Assembly (NCBI GenBank): GCA_947628105.1
Contig: CANQYN010000002.1
Coordinates: forward strand, 1-36,454
Reading direction: 5' to 3'
DNA length: 36,454 nt
Origin: an uncultured Bacilli bacterium
GTDB lineage: Bacteria > Bacillota_I > Bacilli_A > RF39 > UBA660
Positions 16,636 through 26,468 of the stretch are shown piece by piece; within the stretch, counting starts at the first letter, position 1, and every line of letters begins with the position of its first letter. The notes under the pieces were generated by a model. It did not search any database. It was not told where the DNA came from and saw only the letters and a list, made by a program, of their open reading frames with translations. Both the position numbers and the translations under genes were made by a program.

Positions 16636-18155
16636 ATTTCATGACCAGCTTTTCTACCTTTTAAAGAAAGAGCATAAATCAATAATGGAACAGCACATAG
16701 TATTTGAGAATAAACAAATCGTATCTCTTCACCTGTTATTAATAACATAATAATTAACGTGTTACTAATAACTAGTATAAATGGTAAATAATATTCTAAT
16801 TGAAATCTTTTCCTATAAATCACTATTACAATAGATAAAACAATAAGAAATAACCCCATTCCCACTCCGAAAAATAAATATTTTAATGGAGACGTAGAAA
16901 TAATATCATAATATCTTTCATAACACCCTCTCGCATGAATTAAAATGAAAGAATGATTTTTTTGTAATTCATCCGATGCAAAATTATCTAAATGATCTTG
17001 AATTTTCCAAATAGGACTTGTCACGTTCATATAAGAACGTATATATTTATCAGGATATTTAATAGCATATTTTATATAAAATTTTATAATTTCTTTAAAA
17101 TTTGTATCCACCCATGTTCCATAAATACCTTTACTGTTTGATTTCAAAAAATTAAAACTCGCTGGGCGATAATATTGTTCCCACTTTTCTTTGGGAGCAA
17201 GCTTGTCCAATAGTTTATGTTCTTCTTTTGTCATTTTAACATTTTGATGATAAATATAGGCGATTTGATTCATCGGAACTCCCATCATTTCTGATTTTCC
17301 TCCATCAGGGGTAATTCCTAATTGACTATAAACGGGTCCATATAATAAAAATCGAAATAAAACAAATAGAATGCCACAAGTCATATAAAATTTACGTTTA
17401 TCTTTATATAAAACAATTAAAGTTAAAAACATCAATACGACACTGAAAAGTCCATTATGACGAAACATCATAATTCCTAAGCTTACTAAAATAAAAATTA
17501 TTTTATGACTTGTTTTTTCTATCCATTTTCCTTTTGTAAAAACAATTTCTATTAAAAATAAAGTTCCTACAAACAATATCCATGAAAATGGGACATCTTT
17601 ATAACAATACATCGACATTTTAATAAAAGTAGGATTTAACATAATTGTCAATAAAGCAAGGATTGTTCCTTTTTTACTCAGAAAATATTTTCTTAAAAAG
17701 ATACAAAAATATAATAAAATACATCCAATAAAAATTAATTGAAAAACAGATAATGATACATAACTGTCATATATCATAGTCGGTAAAGTGACAAAAATTA
17801 AAGTCTCAATGAAAGGATGCCAATTGGTATAAGTTCCACTATGTACTTGACGCAATTGACTTTGGGTATCAGAACTTACAACGGCAGGAAATAAGGCAAG
17901 AAATGCGAAAAGAAAAATTGTTATAATGATACCACCATATAAAATCAATTCCTTTTTTTCATATTTTTCTTTATCTTTTTTCAAAACAAAATTACTGAGA
18001 TTAGGAAATATCGTCTTCAATATCATAAAAGAAATAAAAAATATCATTACCACACTAAACCAAGAGATGCTTTCATTTAGATTCCAACAAATGGAAATAG
18101 AAAAATAAATAGATAATAACATTTCCAAAATAAATAACAAACTATTTTTTTTCAT
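16632..18155 (-). CDS. Polytopic GT-C-like membrane protein (DUF6020-like), copy 1 of 3
   Basis: This is the first of three tandem paralogues and shows the same motifs: PAVVSSDTQSQLRQVHSG with WHPF, FRHNGL, DGGKSEMMG and MNQIAYIYHQN. The open frame could extend to 18233, inside ugd. The extra 26 residues have no counterpart in the sister proteins, whereas the ATG at 18153-18155 gives MKKNSLLF, which lines up with the MKKVKNNFL start of copy 3. I therefore start here (507 residues), 16 bp after the ugd stop, with only a weak GGATGTG ribosome site. Function is inferred as a lipid-linked-sugar-dependent transferase of the capsule. Confidence 0.72.
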   Translation of the reverse strand: MKKNSLLFILEMLLSIYFSISICWNLNESISWFSVVMIFFISFMILKTIFPNLSNFVLKKDKEKYEKKELILYGGIIITIFLFAFLALFPAVVSSDTQSQLRQVHSGTYTNWHPFIETLIFVTLPTMIYDSYVSLSVFQLIFIGCILLYFCIFLRKYFLSKKGTILALLTIMLNPTFIKMSMYCYKDVPFSWILFVGTLFLIEIVFTKGKWIEKTSHKIIFILVSLGIMMFRHNGLFSVVLMFLTLIVLYKDKRKFYMTCGILFVLFRFLLYGPVYSQLGITPDGGKSEMMGVPMNQIAYIYHQNVKMTKEEHKLLDKLAPKEKWEQYYRPASFNFLKSNSKGIYGTWVDTNFKEIIKFYIKYAIKYPDKYIRSYMNVTSPIWKIQDHLDNFASDELQKNHSFILIHARGCYERYYDIISTSPLKYLFFGVGMGLFLIVLSIVIVIYRKRFQLEYYLPFILVISNTLIIMLLITGEEIRFVYSQILCAVPLLIYALSLKGRKAGHEI

Positions 18156-18171
18156 CTTTTCACATCCATTC

Positions 18172-19338
18172 TCAATCTCTTGTATAAATATCTCTCGTAT
18201 AAATTTTGGAAATGCTATCGTTAATATTTTCATCTATTCTATTAGCTAAAATAATATCAGATTTTTCTTTAAAATCTTGTAGATCATCTATTACTTTACA
18301 ATTAGCAAATGTCCCTTCTTTTACAATTGGTTCATAGATAATAATATCGATATCTTTTCGTTTCAATAACGCTATAATATCTTGAATAGCGCTGGCTCTA
18401 AAATTATCAGAATTATTTTTCATTGTTAAACGATATATTCCTACTATTTTGGGAGATTTTTTTTCTATCATATCAACAATATGTCTTTTTCGTGTATCAT
18501 TTGATTTTATAATAGCTTCTATAATATTATTCGGGACATCTTTATAATTAGCAAGCAATTGTTTTGTATCCTTAGGTAGGCAATATCCACCATACCCAAA
18601 AGAAGGATTATTATAAAAATCACCAATTCTAGGATCAAGGCATACCCCTTCAATAATATCTTTTGTATTTAGACCTTTCAGTTCCGCGTAAGTATCTAAC
18701 TCATTAAAATAAGATACACGTAATGCTAAATAAGTGTTTGCGAACAATTTAACTGCTTCTGCTTCAGTTGATTCCATTAAAAGAATTGGAATATCTTTTT
18801 TAATAGCTGCTTCTTTTAATAAAGAAGCAAATTTTAAAGCTCTATCACTTTTCTCACCTACGATAATTCGAGATGGATATAAATTATCATATAAAGCTTT
18901 TCCTTCTCTTAAAAATTCTGGTGAAAACATAATATTAGTCATTTGATATTTTTGTTTCATTTGCTTAATAAAACCAACTGGTACTGTCGACTTGACAACG
19001 ATTGTCCCCATAGGATTAATACTTTTTACTTTCATGATAATATCTTCTACACTAGAAGTATCAAAATAATTTAATTCTTCATCATAATTAGTAGGTGTAC
19101 TAATGATAATAAATTCAGCTTTTTCAAATGCTTCTTTAGCATCTAACGTAGCTTTTAAATCAAGCTTTTTTGTTCTGAAATATTCTTCTATTTCCCTATC
19201 TCTTATAGGCGACTTTTTTTGATTTATCATATCTACTTTTTCAGATAATACATCGAAAGCTATTACTGTATTCCTTTGAGCAAGTAAAACAGCAATAGAA
19301 AGTCCTACATATCCTGTTCCTGCAACTGCTATTTTCAT
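18172..19338 (-). CDS. ugd: UDP-glucose 6-dehydrogenase family
   Basis: The 388-residue protein has the nucleotide-sugar dehydrogenase pattern: NAD-binding GTGYVGL (7-13), STPTN (80-84), STVPVG (117-122), SPEFLREG (139-146), an E-A-x-K-L-x-x-N-T helix with Lys197, and the catalytic Cys253 in GYGGYCLPKDTKQL. The family oxidises UDP-glucose (or UDP-ManNAc/UDP-GlcNAc in relatives) twice with NAD to the uronic acid. The length and the CLPKDT context fit the UDP-glucose/TuaD-like group best. A UDP-glucuronate supply implies an acidic capsule. The ATG overlaps the stop of the upstream ATP-grasp gene (ATGA). The C-terminus ends with a duplicated IYTRD. Confidence 0.88.
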   Translation of the reverse strand: MKIAVAGTGYVGLSIAVLLAQRNTVIAFDVLSEKVDMINQKKSPIRDREIEEYFRTKKLDLKATLDAKEAFEKAEFIIISTPTNYDEELNYFDTSSVEDIIMKVKSINPMGTIVVKSTVPVGFIKQMKQKYQMTNIMFSPEFLREGKALYDNLYPSRIIVGEKSDRALKFASLLKEAAIKKDIPILLMESTEAEAVKLFANTYLALRVSYFNELDTYAELKGLNTKDIIEGVCLDPRIGDFYNNPSFGYGGYCLPKDTKQLLANYKDVPNNIIEAIIKSNDTRKRHIVDMIEKKSPKIVGIYRLTMKNNSDNFRASAIQDIIALLKRKDIDIIIYEPIVKEGTFANCKVIDDLQDFKEKSDIILANRIDENINDSISKIYTRDIYTRD

Positions 19339-20276
19339 GACTTTACACCCTTTCTTAATTCATTTCTTTTATTATCTTTTAAATTTCCCCATAATTTTCC
19401 AAGTTCATAATCCCATGCATCTGGAATAAAATTTCCTAATCCACATGCACTAGTAAAAGTTAATTCTCCAAAATAAATTTTCCCTTTAATTGAATATAAA
19501 TCAACCCTTACATGATCAAAATCTTTCGATAAAAGGCGACAAATTTTTTTCATTTCTTCAAACTTATCTGGGCGTTTAATATTTCCCTCATAATTTTCAT
19601 ATTTGCAACGATATCCTTTTTGTAATTTCCAGTTCATATCATAAATGTTTCGTTTATGTTTTTGAAAACGATTAATATCTACCCAACAATAATATGGGTT
19701 TCCATGAAAGCATAAAAATTTATAATCTTTTAAATTATCACCCATATTTTTTTCAATCATAATCTTTGGTTTAATATCTCTATATTGCATTTGATAACCT
19801 GAATTTGCATAAGCAAAATTCCTCTTTAAAAAGAAATTATTATATTTTGTTCTTAATTTTTTAATTGGTAATTTTTTCTTATCATTACAAATGAAAACAC
19901 TTCCACAATCATGATTGCATTTTATAACAAATTTATTGGGCAACTTATCAAAAGGAATATCATCAAAATTATCGTATATACCCAATAAAGGGATTAAATA
20001 TTCCTCCCCTATTTTTTCTTTAATATATTCTCTTACTGCAATTTTATCTGTTGCCATTGTTTTTAATTTCGTATTCCCATAAAGTTTTACCACATTCAAT
20101 TTTTCATTATAAGTTTTTGGATCTTCCCAATTGATAGAACGATGAAATACTTTTATAAACTGACCATTTATTTCTTGCTCGCTTTGAATATAACTTTTAT
20201 GCTTTCTTTTATTTATTTTTATCAAACGATACATATAAATAATTTTATCAGGTAATAATTTTTTTAATAATTTCAT
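19335..20276 (-). CDS. TupA-like ATP-grasp protein of the capsule cluster
   Basis: The protein shows the features of the TupA-like ATP-grasp family: an N-terminal DPKTYNEKL (family pattern NPKTFNEKL), ATDKIAVREYI, FDKLPNKFVIKCNHDCGS and a C-terminal GELTFTSACGLGNFIP ending in W-D-Y-x-L-G. Family members sit in surface-polymer clusters; TupA is linked to teichuronopeptide synthesis, so a likely job is joining an amino acid or peptide to a uronic acid. Adjacency to ugd, which would make the uronic acid, supports this but remains inference. The open frame reaches a TTG at 20285; the ATG at 20274-20276 is better placed behind AGAAAGAG, so I use it (313 residues). It overlaps ugd by 4 bp. Confidence 0.72.
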   Translation of the reverse strand: MKLLKKLLPDKIIYMYRLIKINKRKHKSYIQSEQEINGQFIKVFHRSINWEDPKTYNEKLNVVKLYGNTKLKTMATDKIAVREYIKEKIGEEYLIPLLGIYDNFDDIPFDKLPNKFVIKCNHDCGSVFICNDKKKLPIKKLRTKYNNFFLKRNFAYANSGYQMQYRDIKPKIMIEKNMGDNLKDYKFLCFHGNPYYCWVDINRFQKHKRNIYDMNWKLQKGYRCKYENYEGNIKRPDKFEEMKKICRLLSKDFDHVRVDLYSIKGKIYFGELTFTSACGLGNFIPDAWDYELGKLWGNLKDNKRNELRKGVKS

Positions 20277-20295
20277 TTTTATCAACTCTTTCTAA

Positions 20296-21804
20296 CTATC
20301 GAATAAATCGTCTGATTAAGTTTTTAAAATATTTATTAAATTGGAAAAATAAACTAAACGAAATAATTCCTAGGAAGCATAAATCAACTATTAATTTAAC
20401 GATAAAAGTTTCCCAAGAAATACCAACCAAATGGAAGATGTGAATATTGACATAATTCAATGTGATGATTGCAATCGATATATATAAAATACTTTCACCT
20501 AGATATAGCAATAAATTATTTTTTGATTTTAATACTTCTTTACAAACTAAATGATAATTAAATGGGATTAAAATAAGATAAGTTGCAAGTACGGTTCCTA
20601 ATAAAAGTCCAAATATTCCAAATTTTTGAACAAATAATAAAGACAAAATAATATTTACAATGGCCTGCCACAACGTATAATGTTTACTTTGTTTATATAA
20701 TCCTTTTGCATCCCTAGCAATGTATACAACCGGCATAATACAACGATGAATATATATCAACATCCAAATAATAATACATCCTGCCCCTAAGGTAAATTCT
20801 TCTCCTATCCACAAAGTAATAAAATCATTGATAAACAAATAAAAGATAGGTGCCGAAATAAGAACAAATAAATAGTTTATAGAAATAGTTTCATAAAATA
20901 ACTGAATAGCACTTTTTTCATTTTCGACTATTTTTTTTCCAAAGGTTGCTCGTAGATTATCGACGACTCGATTAATTAAATTAATTGGATAAGTCATGAC
21001 CATATTATAAGCACTATATATTGTAACATTTTTTAGATTACTAAGAATAGATAAAATAATATTATCCGTTGAACTAAATACGACACTGCTAATCTGATGA
21101 ACAATAATATCTTTCGTCATACTAGTCGCCTCATAATTAGGTTTACTATTTTCTATTAAAATTTGCTTACAATTTTTTTCTATTAACATAAGATAAATAT
21201 AGTTGGTCAATAGTATAATAATAATTCCAATAGTCAATGTAATCAATATATCAATTTTAAATATACTGGCCATAATAATTTCGATAATTAAAATAACTAT
21301 ATTGGCAATCCCATCCACTAAATCAACCAAATATTTTTTCTCATATACATATAATAAATTTTTCTTACTTATTAAAAAATAATATGGTAAAATAAAACGA
21401 ATTCCTAACAAAGCTAAAATAAGAGCAATTTGAATATAAGACAATGTTCCTTTATTTACAATAAATGGATAAATAAAAGAAATTAATAACATGACTACTA
21501 ACATTAACATAGCAATTTTTTTCAGTGATGTTACTAATCCTTTATATAAACCATTTACTTTTGTATATTCCTCTTTAGCCATCGGTTTATACATTTTAAA
21601 AAGATAAGCTGCTCCCAGTCCACTTTCTAATAGCACCAAATAATTAAAAATTTGATGAGAGAGTTGTACTACTCCATTTACATCTGTTCCGTAAAATTCA
21701 ATAAACACTTTGGTTCTAATTAAAGTGAATATTCCCTGTAATAGAAACATAACTACACTGATAATAAATGCTTTTATCATCATATTTTTTCTATTCATCT
21801 TCAT
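20296..21804 (-). CDS. wzx: Wzx-like polysaccharide flippase
   Basis: The 502-residue protein has about twelve to fourteen hydrophobic segments with the internal arrangement of the MOP/PST exporter superfamily. Examples are an N-terminal IRTKVFIEFYGTDVNGVVQLSHQI region, a middle SSTDNIILS segment and GIFGLLLGTVLA near the C-terminus. The role would be flipping the undecaprenyl-linked repeat unit across the membrane. It overlaps the upstream capA by 14 bp. An ATG two codons downstream is an equally plausible start. I see no oddity in composition compared with its neighbours. Confidence 0.82.
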   Translation of the reverse strand: MKMNRKNMMIKAFIISVVMFLLQGIFTLIRTKVFIEFYGTDVNGVVQLSHQIFNYLVLLESGLGAAYLFKMYKPMAKEEYTKVNGLYKGLVTSLKKIAMLMLVVMLLISFIYPFIVNKGTLSYIQIALILALLGIRFILPYYFLISKKNLLYVYEKKYLVDLVDGIANIVILIIEIIMASIFKIDILITLTIGIIIILLTNYIYLMLIEKNCKQILIENSKPNYEATSMTKDIIVHQISSVVFSSTDNIILSILSNLKNVTIYSAYNMVMTYPINLINRVVDNLRATFGKKIVENEKSAIQLFYETISINYLFVLISAPIFYLFINDFITLWIGEEFTLGAGCIIIWMLIYIHRCIMPVVYIARDAKGLYKQSKHYTLWQAIVNIILSLLFVQKFGIFGLLLGTVLATYLILIPFNYHLVCKEVLKSKNNLLLYLGESILYISIAIITLNYVNIHIFHLVGISWETFIVKLIVDLCFLGIISFSLFFQFNKYFKNLIRRFIR

Positions 21805-22933
21805 TTTTCATCCCAATTCTATTTTTTAATCCTCGAATAAATAGTTCGTTATGAGCCTCACATTGCAAAAGATTTAAAATTTGAAGATAATCTTGCTCTC
21901 GATAACTGTGATTATAACGTCCTTTTGTGATTTTATTCATCAATCGATAGAAAAATGTTTTGTTTACTGTTCTCTTTAAATAATTATCCAAATTTTTATC
22001 AGCAAACTGATTATAATTATCATTGATAAACTTGCTATCTTTTATCTTCTGGTTACGGAGCATAAATTCATCCATACATTGACAATATTTTTTATCTTTA
22101 GGGGATAACAACCTGATTTTCCCGTTTTGTTTTTCATGAAATAAATAATTGATTTTAATACGTTTATTAATTGTAACTTCTAATATCATTCCCGTATTCC
22201 AGTACTCATCGTCTCCACGATCAAAAATAAAATTACCTTGTCCATATACGATTGTTGAATGATGATATTTCTCTACAGAACCAATAGCATGACTATGTTG
22301 ACATACGACGATATCAGCTCCACTATCTACTAATTTACGACATAATTTTTGTAATCTTGGACTAGGATAACGATAATACTCTTTTCCTCCATGATATAAT
22401 ACTATTAGACGATTACATTGTTTTTTTAATTCTTTTACATCATCAAAAGTGGTAAATTCATCATAATAATTAGCACCATAAGTAGTTCTTGTAGCATTCG
22501 AAAACTCTGTCTCACAACAAGAATAAATTCCTATTTTAAGATTACCATCTTTTAATATAAAATACTTTTTTAACTTTTCTTTATTAGTTCCTACTCCCAC
22601 ATAAGAAATACGATTTTTAGTTAAAATATCTAACGTGTTTTTACATCCTTTTTCTCCATAGTCCATAATATGATTGTTAGCAAGAGAAATTAAACTCGGG
22701 TTTAATGCTTTTATTCCTTTTATAACAATAGGGTTAGTTTGTAAATTAGGCCCTGTTTTTTTGATTGGTTTTAAATTCTTACAAATTGGCGTCTCTAAGT
22801 TAAATAATTTGTATTTTGTTTTATCCCAAATTTGGTATAAATCTTTCCCTAACAATTCTTCTATATGGCCCTGTGCAAATAATTCTTGATTTGATTGGGT
22901 AGGAACCAAATCACCTGCTATTAATAATTTCAT
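21791..22933 (-). CDS. CapA family protein (poly-gamma-glutamate/capsule synthesis, metallophosphoesterase-like)
   Basis: The 380-residue protein opens with LLIAGDLVPT and continues with FNLETPI, SLANNHIMDYG, ISYVGVGTN, YHGGKEYY, VCQHSHAIGSVE and YGQGNFIFD. This is the usual motif series of the PGA_cap/CapA family, a metallophosphoesterase-like fold. There is no signal peptide or membrane helix, so it is probably cytoplasmic unless tethered. In anthrax-type capsules CapA serves polyglutamate synthesis, but homologues are common in polysaccharide clusters with unknown roles. Co-occurrence with a TupA-like ATP-grasp gene hints at amino-acid decoration of the polymer; this is speculation. A GAGGTGAT ribosome site precedes the ATG. 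Confidence 0.82.
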   Translation of the reverse strand: MKLLIAGDLVPTQSNQELFAQGHIEELLGKDLYQIWDKTKYKLFNLETPICKNLKPIKKTGPNLQTNPIVIKGIKALNPSLISLANNHIMDYGEKGCKNTLDILTKNRISYVGVGTNKEKLKKYFILKDGNLKIGIYSCCETEFSNATRTTYGANYYDEFTTFDDVKELKKQCNRLIVLYHGGKEYYRYPSPRLQKLCRKLVDSGADIVVCQHSHAIGSVEKYHHSTIVYGQGNFIFDRGDDEYWNTGMILEVTINKRIKINYLFHEKQNGKIRLLSPKDKKYCQCMDEFMLRNQKIKDSKFINDNYNQFADKNLDNYLKRTVNKTFFYRLMNKITKGRYNHSYREQDYLQILNLLQCEAHNELFIRGLKNRIGMKNEDE

Positions 22934-22964
22934 ATCATCACCTCAATTTAATTTTTTAATTATA

Positions 22965-24131
22965 CTAAATTTTAGTTTTCTTATTAAACAATTCTGGACT
23001 TCGATAACATAACAACCAAATGAAAAACATCAAAGCTGTCCCAGAATAACTAAATGGTTCTGTCATCCACATTAAAAAATATGTTGCCATAACAGCTAAT
23101 AAAATATTTGTAATTGGTAAATTCGTGCATTTTTTTAATTGCTTTGTAATATCATAAATTATATAAGTAACAACTATCAATAATAAGATACCACCCTCGA
23201 ATAAAAATATTAAAAATTGATTATGAGGACTGGTAGATCCTAAAATAGCAGTCCTTGCCTCTTGGGATAATCTTCCATATCCAAGGAAAGGTCTATCCCC
23301 TATTAAAGAAAGAACTTTTCGCCAAATAACTGTTCTTCCCGTAAAGGTAATATCTCTATGTAAAATTGTCACAATCAAAGGAGCTATTAAATTTTGAATT
23401 TTTACTTTAATAACTAAAAAAGAAGCAACAGCAAAAAAAAGATAAGAATTAAAAGGATAAAACAAATCTCTTTTTTTAGGTAATCGTTTCATTATTATTA
23501 ATAGGATAATAAATAATCCAAATCCTAGTATAGAAGTAACAGGCCAAGTAAGAAGAAGAGTTAAAGCAACAACTCCTACATAACAATAACTTCTTTTATC
23601 CAATTTTTGTTCTTTTAAATAAGAACGTATCATAGTTAAACAACATCCTGGTAACAAATAACGAATGGTAACATTTACGTGATCAAAAAGATAATAATTA
23701 CGAGTATAGTCTAGATGATACAAACCATTTGGAAAAAAGATTGCTAAAATAAAATTGATGTAAGTTAAAATTTCGAGCAATAAAACAATAGTATCGAGAG
23801 AAGAATAAAATTCTTTTTTATCTAAATTGCTCCATATCAATATCATTAAAATAATAGATCCTATTTCAGCAATCAAAGGTTTTAAAGGATAGGGGCTTAA
23901 AAATGTAGAAAGAAATAAAACACCGTAATAAATTAACAAATATCCAAAGAATTTTGTAATTTTCAAATCTTGTTTAAAATAGAAAAAAAGTAAAAATGTA
24001 ATACCACTTAAAACACAACATATAAAATTAATATGTGAAATGAAATAATCAATAATAGGAATTCTAATAGCACAAAGAAAATTAATAATAATTAATATTT
24101 TTAATCCCTTCCCTAATATTTTGTTATCCAT
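22965..24131 (-). CDS. wzy: Wzy-like O-antigen/capsule polymerase
   Basis: The 388-residue membrane protein has about ten hydrophobic segments and a larger outer loop before the last helices. That loop contains FTGRTVIWRKVL, PFLGYG and TSPHNQFL, which match the O-antigen ligase/polymerase (Wzy_C-type) motif with a conserved H-N. It would join repeat units at the outer membrane face. The start follows GAGGTGATAAAAA and overlaps the end of the upstream glycosyltransferase by 8 bp. Polymerase is preferred over ligase because the cluster also has a flippase and an initiating transferase. Confidence 0.8.
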   Translation of the reverse strand: MDNKILGKGLKILIIINFLCAIRIPIIDYFISHINFICCVLSGITFLLFFYFKQDLKITKFFGYLLIYYGVLFLSTFLSPYPLKPLIAEIGSIILMILIWSNLDKKEFYSSLDTIVLLLEILTYINFILAIFFPNGLYHLDYTRNYYLFDHVNVTIRYLLPGCCLTMIRSYLKEQKLDKRSYCYVGVVALTLLLTWPVTSILGFGLFIILLIIMKRLPKKRDLFYPFNSYLFFAVASFLVIKVKIQNLIAPLIVTILHRDITFTGRTVIWRKVLSLIGDRPFLGYGRLSQEARTAILGSTSPHNQFLIFLFEGGILLLIVVTYIIYDITKQLKKCTNLPITNILLAVMATYFLMWMTEPFSYSGTALMFFIWLLCYRSPELFNKKTKI

Positions 24132-25308
24132 TTTTTATCACCTCAATAACAAGATTTAAATATCTTTGAGACATGTCTTCTTCATTATAATAATTTCCTG
24201 TTTTGATTGCTTCTTGAATAATATGATTTCGCTCTTCTGTTTTCATATCTATAATCTTTGTTATTACTTCTGTTAGCTCTTTTTCATTGGGATGAATCAA
24301 AAAACCATTTTTATTATTTTTGATGATTCCATCAATTCCCTCATTTTGAATTCCAATCGTAATACATCCATGAGACATCGCTTCTAAATAAACAAGTCCT
24401 AATGTTTCTCTTACACTTGGCATACAAAATATATCCGCCTTGCTCATAAATTCAAAAACTTTACTTTTGGGTAAATTTCCTAAAAATTTAACCATTTTAG
24501 CTAAATTTAATTCGTTTACCAAATTTTGATATTTTTCTAACATGGGCCCCGATCCAATTACAATTAATTCCCAATTTTTATTCTTTACTAGTTTTAATGC
24601 TCGAATTAAAATATCTAAATTTTTTCTTTTTATCAACTTTCCAACATATAAGATTTGAATTTTAGATTTCTTAAATTTATTATTGCATATATCTTTTGTT
24701 ATATCTACTTTTGGAACTCCAGATAAAATTAATTCTTTTTGTAAATTAGGTAAATGATATTTTTTAAATATATCATAAATTGCTTTGCTTCGACAAAATA
24801 TATATTGGTAAGTTTCTTTCAAATGTTGAATATATTTATCTCCTTTTTTATTTAAAAACAAAACATCAGAATAATGCAAAATAGCAACTTTATTACATTT
24901 ATAATTTAATTTATTTATAAAAAATGAAGAAATACAAGGTAAATGCACTAAAATAACATTTGGAATAAAATGTTCTTTTTTCAACTCCTGTTCAATCATA
25001 TGATTAAATCTTTTCCTTGCTAAATAATGTCCTTGCTTTTGTTTTGGAAAAAAATTTTGCCGCTCTATTAAAAAGACAGGAATATCTCCACAATGATAAT
25101 GATATCCATTTTCATAATATATTCTATTTTCTTTTTTTAAAAAACGGGTTATTTTCCTAATCCCCATTGGAAAATTATTAATTACTAAAAGATTATTAGA
25201 AGAGGTCCAATACTTTGTTAAATCATAAATACATATAGAATCTCTTTCTAATTCTTCTCTACCTATGATTTGATACATCGGTGTAATTAATAATATATTA
25301 TGTTTCAT
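24124..25308 (-). CDS. Glycosyltransferase, GT4-like
   Basis: The protein has the two-domain GT-B layout. The C-terminal domain shows LYVGKLIKRKNLDILIRAL, GSGPM, VKFLGNLPKSKVFEFMSKADIFCMPS and RETLGLVYLEAMSHG, the last being the E-x7-E-type donor motif of GT4 retaining transferases. It would transfer a sugar from a nucleotide donor to the lipid-linked intermediate on the inner membrane face. The frame begins at a GTG (25312-25314) overlapping the previous stop, but the ATG at 25306-25308 is 8 bases after AGGTG, so I start there (394 residues). Donor and acceptor cannot be told from sequence. Confidence 0.85.
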   Translation of the reverse strand: MKHNILLITPMYQIIGREELERDSICIYDLTKYWTSSNNLLVINNFPMGIRKITRFLKKENRIYYENGYHYHCGDIPVFLIERQNFFPKQKQGHYLARKRFNHMIEQELKKEHFIPNVILVHLPCISSFFINKLNYKCNKVAILHYSDVLFLNKKGDKYIQHLKETYQYIFCRSKAIYDIFKKYHLPNLQKELILSGVPKVDITKDICNNKFKKSKIQILYVGKLIKRKNLDILIRALKLVKNKNWELIVIGSGPMLEKYQNLVNELNLAKMVKFLGNLPKSKVFEFMSKADIFCMPSVRETLGLVYLEAMSHGCITIGIQNEGIDGIIKNNKNGFLIHPNEKELTEVITKIIDMKTEERNHIIQEAIKTGNYYNEEDMSQRYLNLVIEVIKNG

Positions 25309-25310
25309 TG

Positions 25311-26465
25311 TCACATCACCTTTTTATATAATTTTATAATTTCTTCCGCATTTTTTTCCACAGAAAATACTTTTGCTCTCTCATAACCATTTTGAATAAT
25401 TTCTTTTCTTTTCTTAGTATCCATATAAAAAATTTTTTCGATAACATTTGCCAACTCTTGATTATTATTATATTTATATAAAAATCCTGTATCTTTTTGA
25501 ATAATTTCTAAATTTGCCCCCGTATTTGACGCTATTGTTAATAATTTATTTGACATATATTCAACTGTTACTCTACCAAAAGCTTCCGCTTTTGAACACA
25601 TAATTCCAATGTCATATTTAGAAATAATATTTTCAATATTTTTATTATATCCTTTAAAGTTAAAATTTTTTATTATATTATACTTCTTTATCTTTTTTTC
25701 TAAATAATGAATATAAGCATCTGAGCCGTTTCCATAAAAATCAACTACAATTTGTTTTTGAATCATATCTGGCAATAGATGAATAGCTTCAATTAATTGA
25801 TATTGCCCTTTACTTTCTTGAATTCCCCCCATAAAAAGAATTTTTAATTTATCTTGCGAAAAATCTTTTTCAAAATCTTCTTTGATTTTTATTCCATTGT
25901 AAATTCGTTTTATTTTCTTTTTATCAATTCCTTTTTTAATAAAATTTTCTTTGATTATATCTGAAATGGCAATAAAATAATCTGTATATTGATTTAAAAA
26001 TTGAATATGATTTTTAATCAAATAAATTCCTTTATAATCTTGATCTTGAAATTCTCGTATATGTTGAATATGTGGTTTATGATATTTTTGACTTAATAAT
26101 ATTCCAAAATCATCTCGATTTACATTAGTATGAATAATATCTATTTTAGACATATCAAGTAGAGTATCTATTTTTTTTAAAGCTACTTTATTACAAAAAT
26201 AATGTTGCCATTTATAAAACGGATATAACGTTCTTTTTATAACTTTTTTAATAGTAGTACTTGCATCTGGGACAAAAAATGGCTTATAGTTTAATATTCT
26301 ATATGTAATGTTATGCTTTTCGCATAATTCGGTTAACAATCCTTTTCTAGACATTATTATAAATGGCTCAACATCATATTTTTGTCTTAAATAGTCAGCC
26401 AAATAAATTAATGATTTCGTAGCCCCTCCAATTTGAGCTTCATTGGCAACAAATAAAACTTTCAT
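25311..26465 (-). CDS. Glycosyltransferase, GT4-like
   Basis: The 384-residue protein starts with the N-terminal acceptor domain motif VANEAQIGGATKSL (glycine-rich loop after the first strand) and IDIIHTNV. The C-terminal donor domain has ILFMGGIQESKGQYQLIEAI, VDFYGNG, FKGYNKNI, YDIGIMCSKAEAFGRVTVEYM (E-A-F-G-x-x-x-x-E motif) and GANLEII. It is only distantly similar to the next gene. It sits 3 bp after the HAD-fusion gene and overlaps the alternative GTG start of the following glycosyltransferase. A cytoplasmic capsule-repeat glycosyltransferase is the obvious role. Confidence 0.85.
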   Translation of the reverse strand: MKVLFVANEAQIGGATKSLIYLADYLRQKYDVEPFIIMSRKGLLTELCEKHNITYRILNYKPFFVPDASTTIKKVIKRTLYPFYKWQHYFCNKVALKKIDTLLDMSKIDIIHTNVNRDDFGILLSQKYHKPHIQHIREFQDQDYKGIYLIKNHIQFLNQYTDYFIAISDIIKENFIKKGIDKKKIKRIYNGIKIKEDFEKDFSQDKLKILFMGGIQESKGQYQLIEAIHLLPDMIQKQIVVDFYGNGSDAYIHYLEKKIKKYNIIKNFNFKGYNKNIENIISKYDIGIMCSKAEAFGRVTVEYMSNKLLTIASNTGANLEIIQKDTGFLYKYNNNQELANVIEKIFYMDTKKRKEIIQNGYERAKVFSVEKNAEEIIKLYKKVM

Positions 26466-26468
26466 TTT

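Noticed and set aside
18156..18233. N-terminal extension of the first DUF6020-like protein into ugd
   Set aside because: The extra 26 residues are absent from both paralogues, overlap ugd by 62 bp and have no ribosome site.
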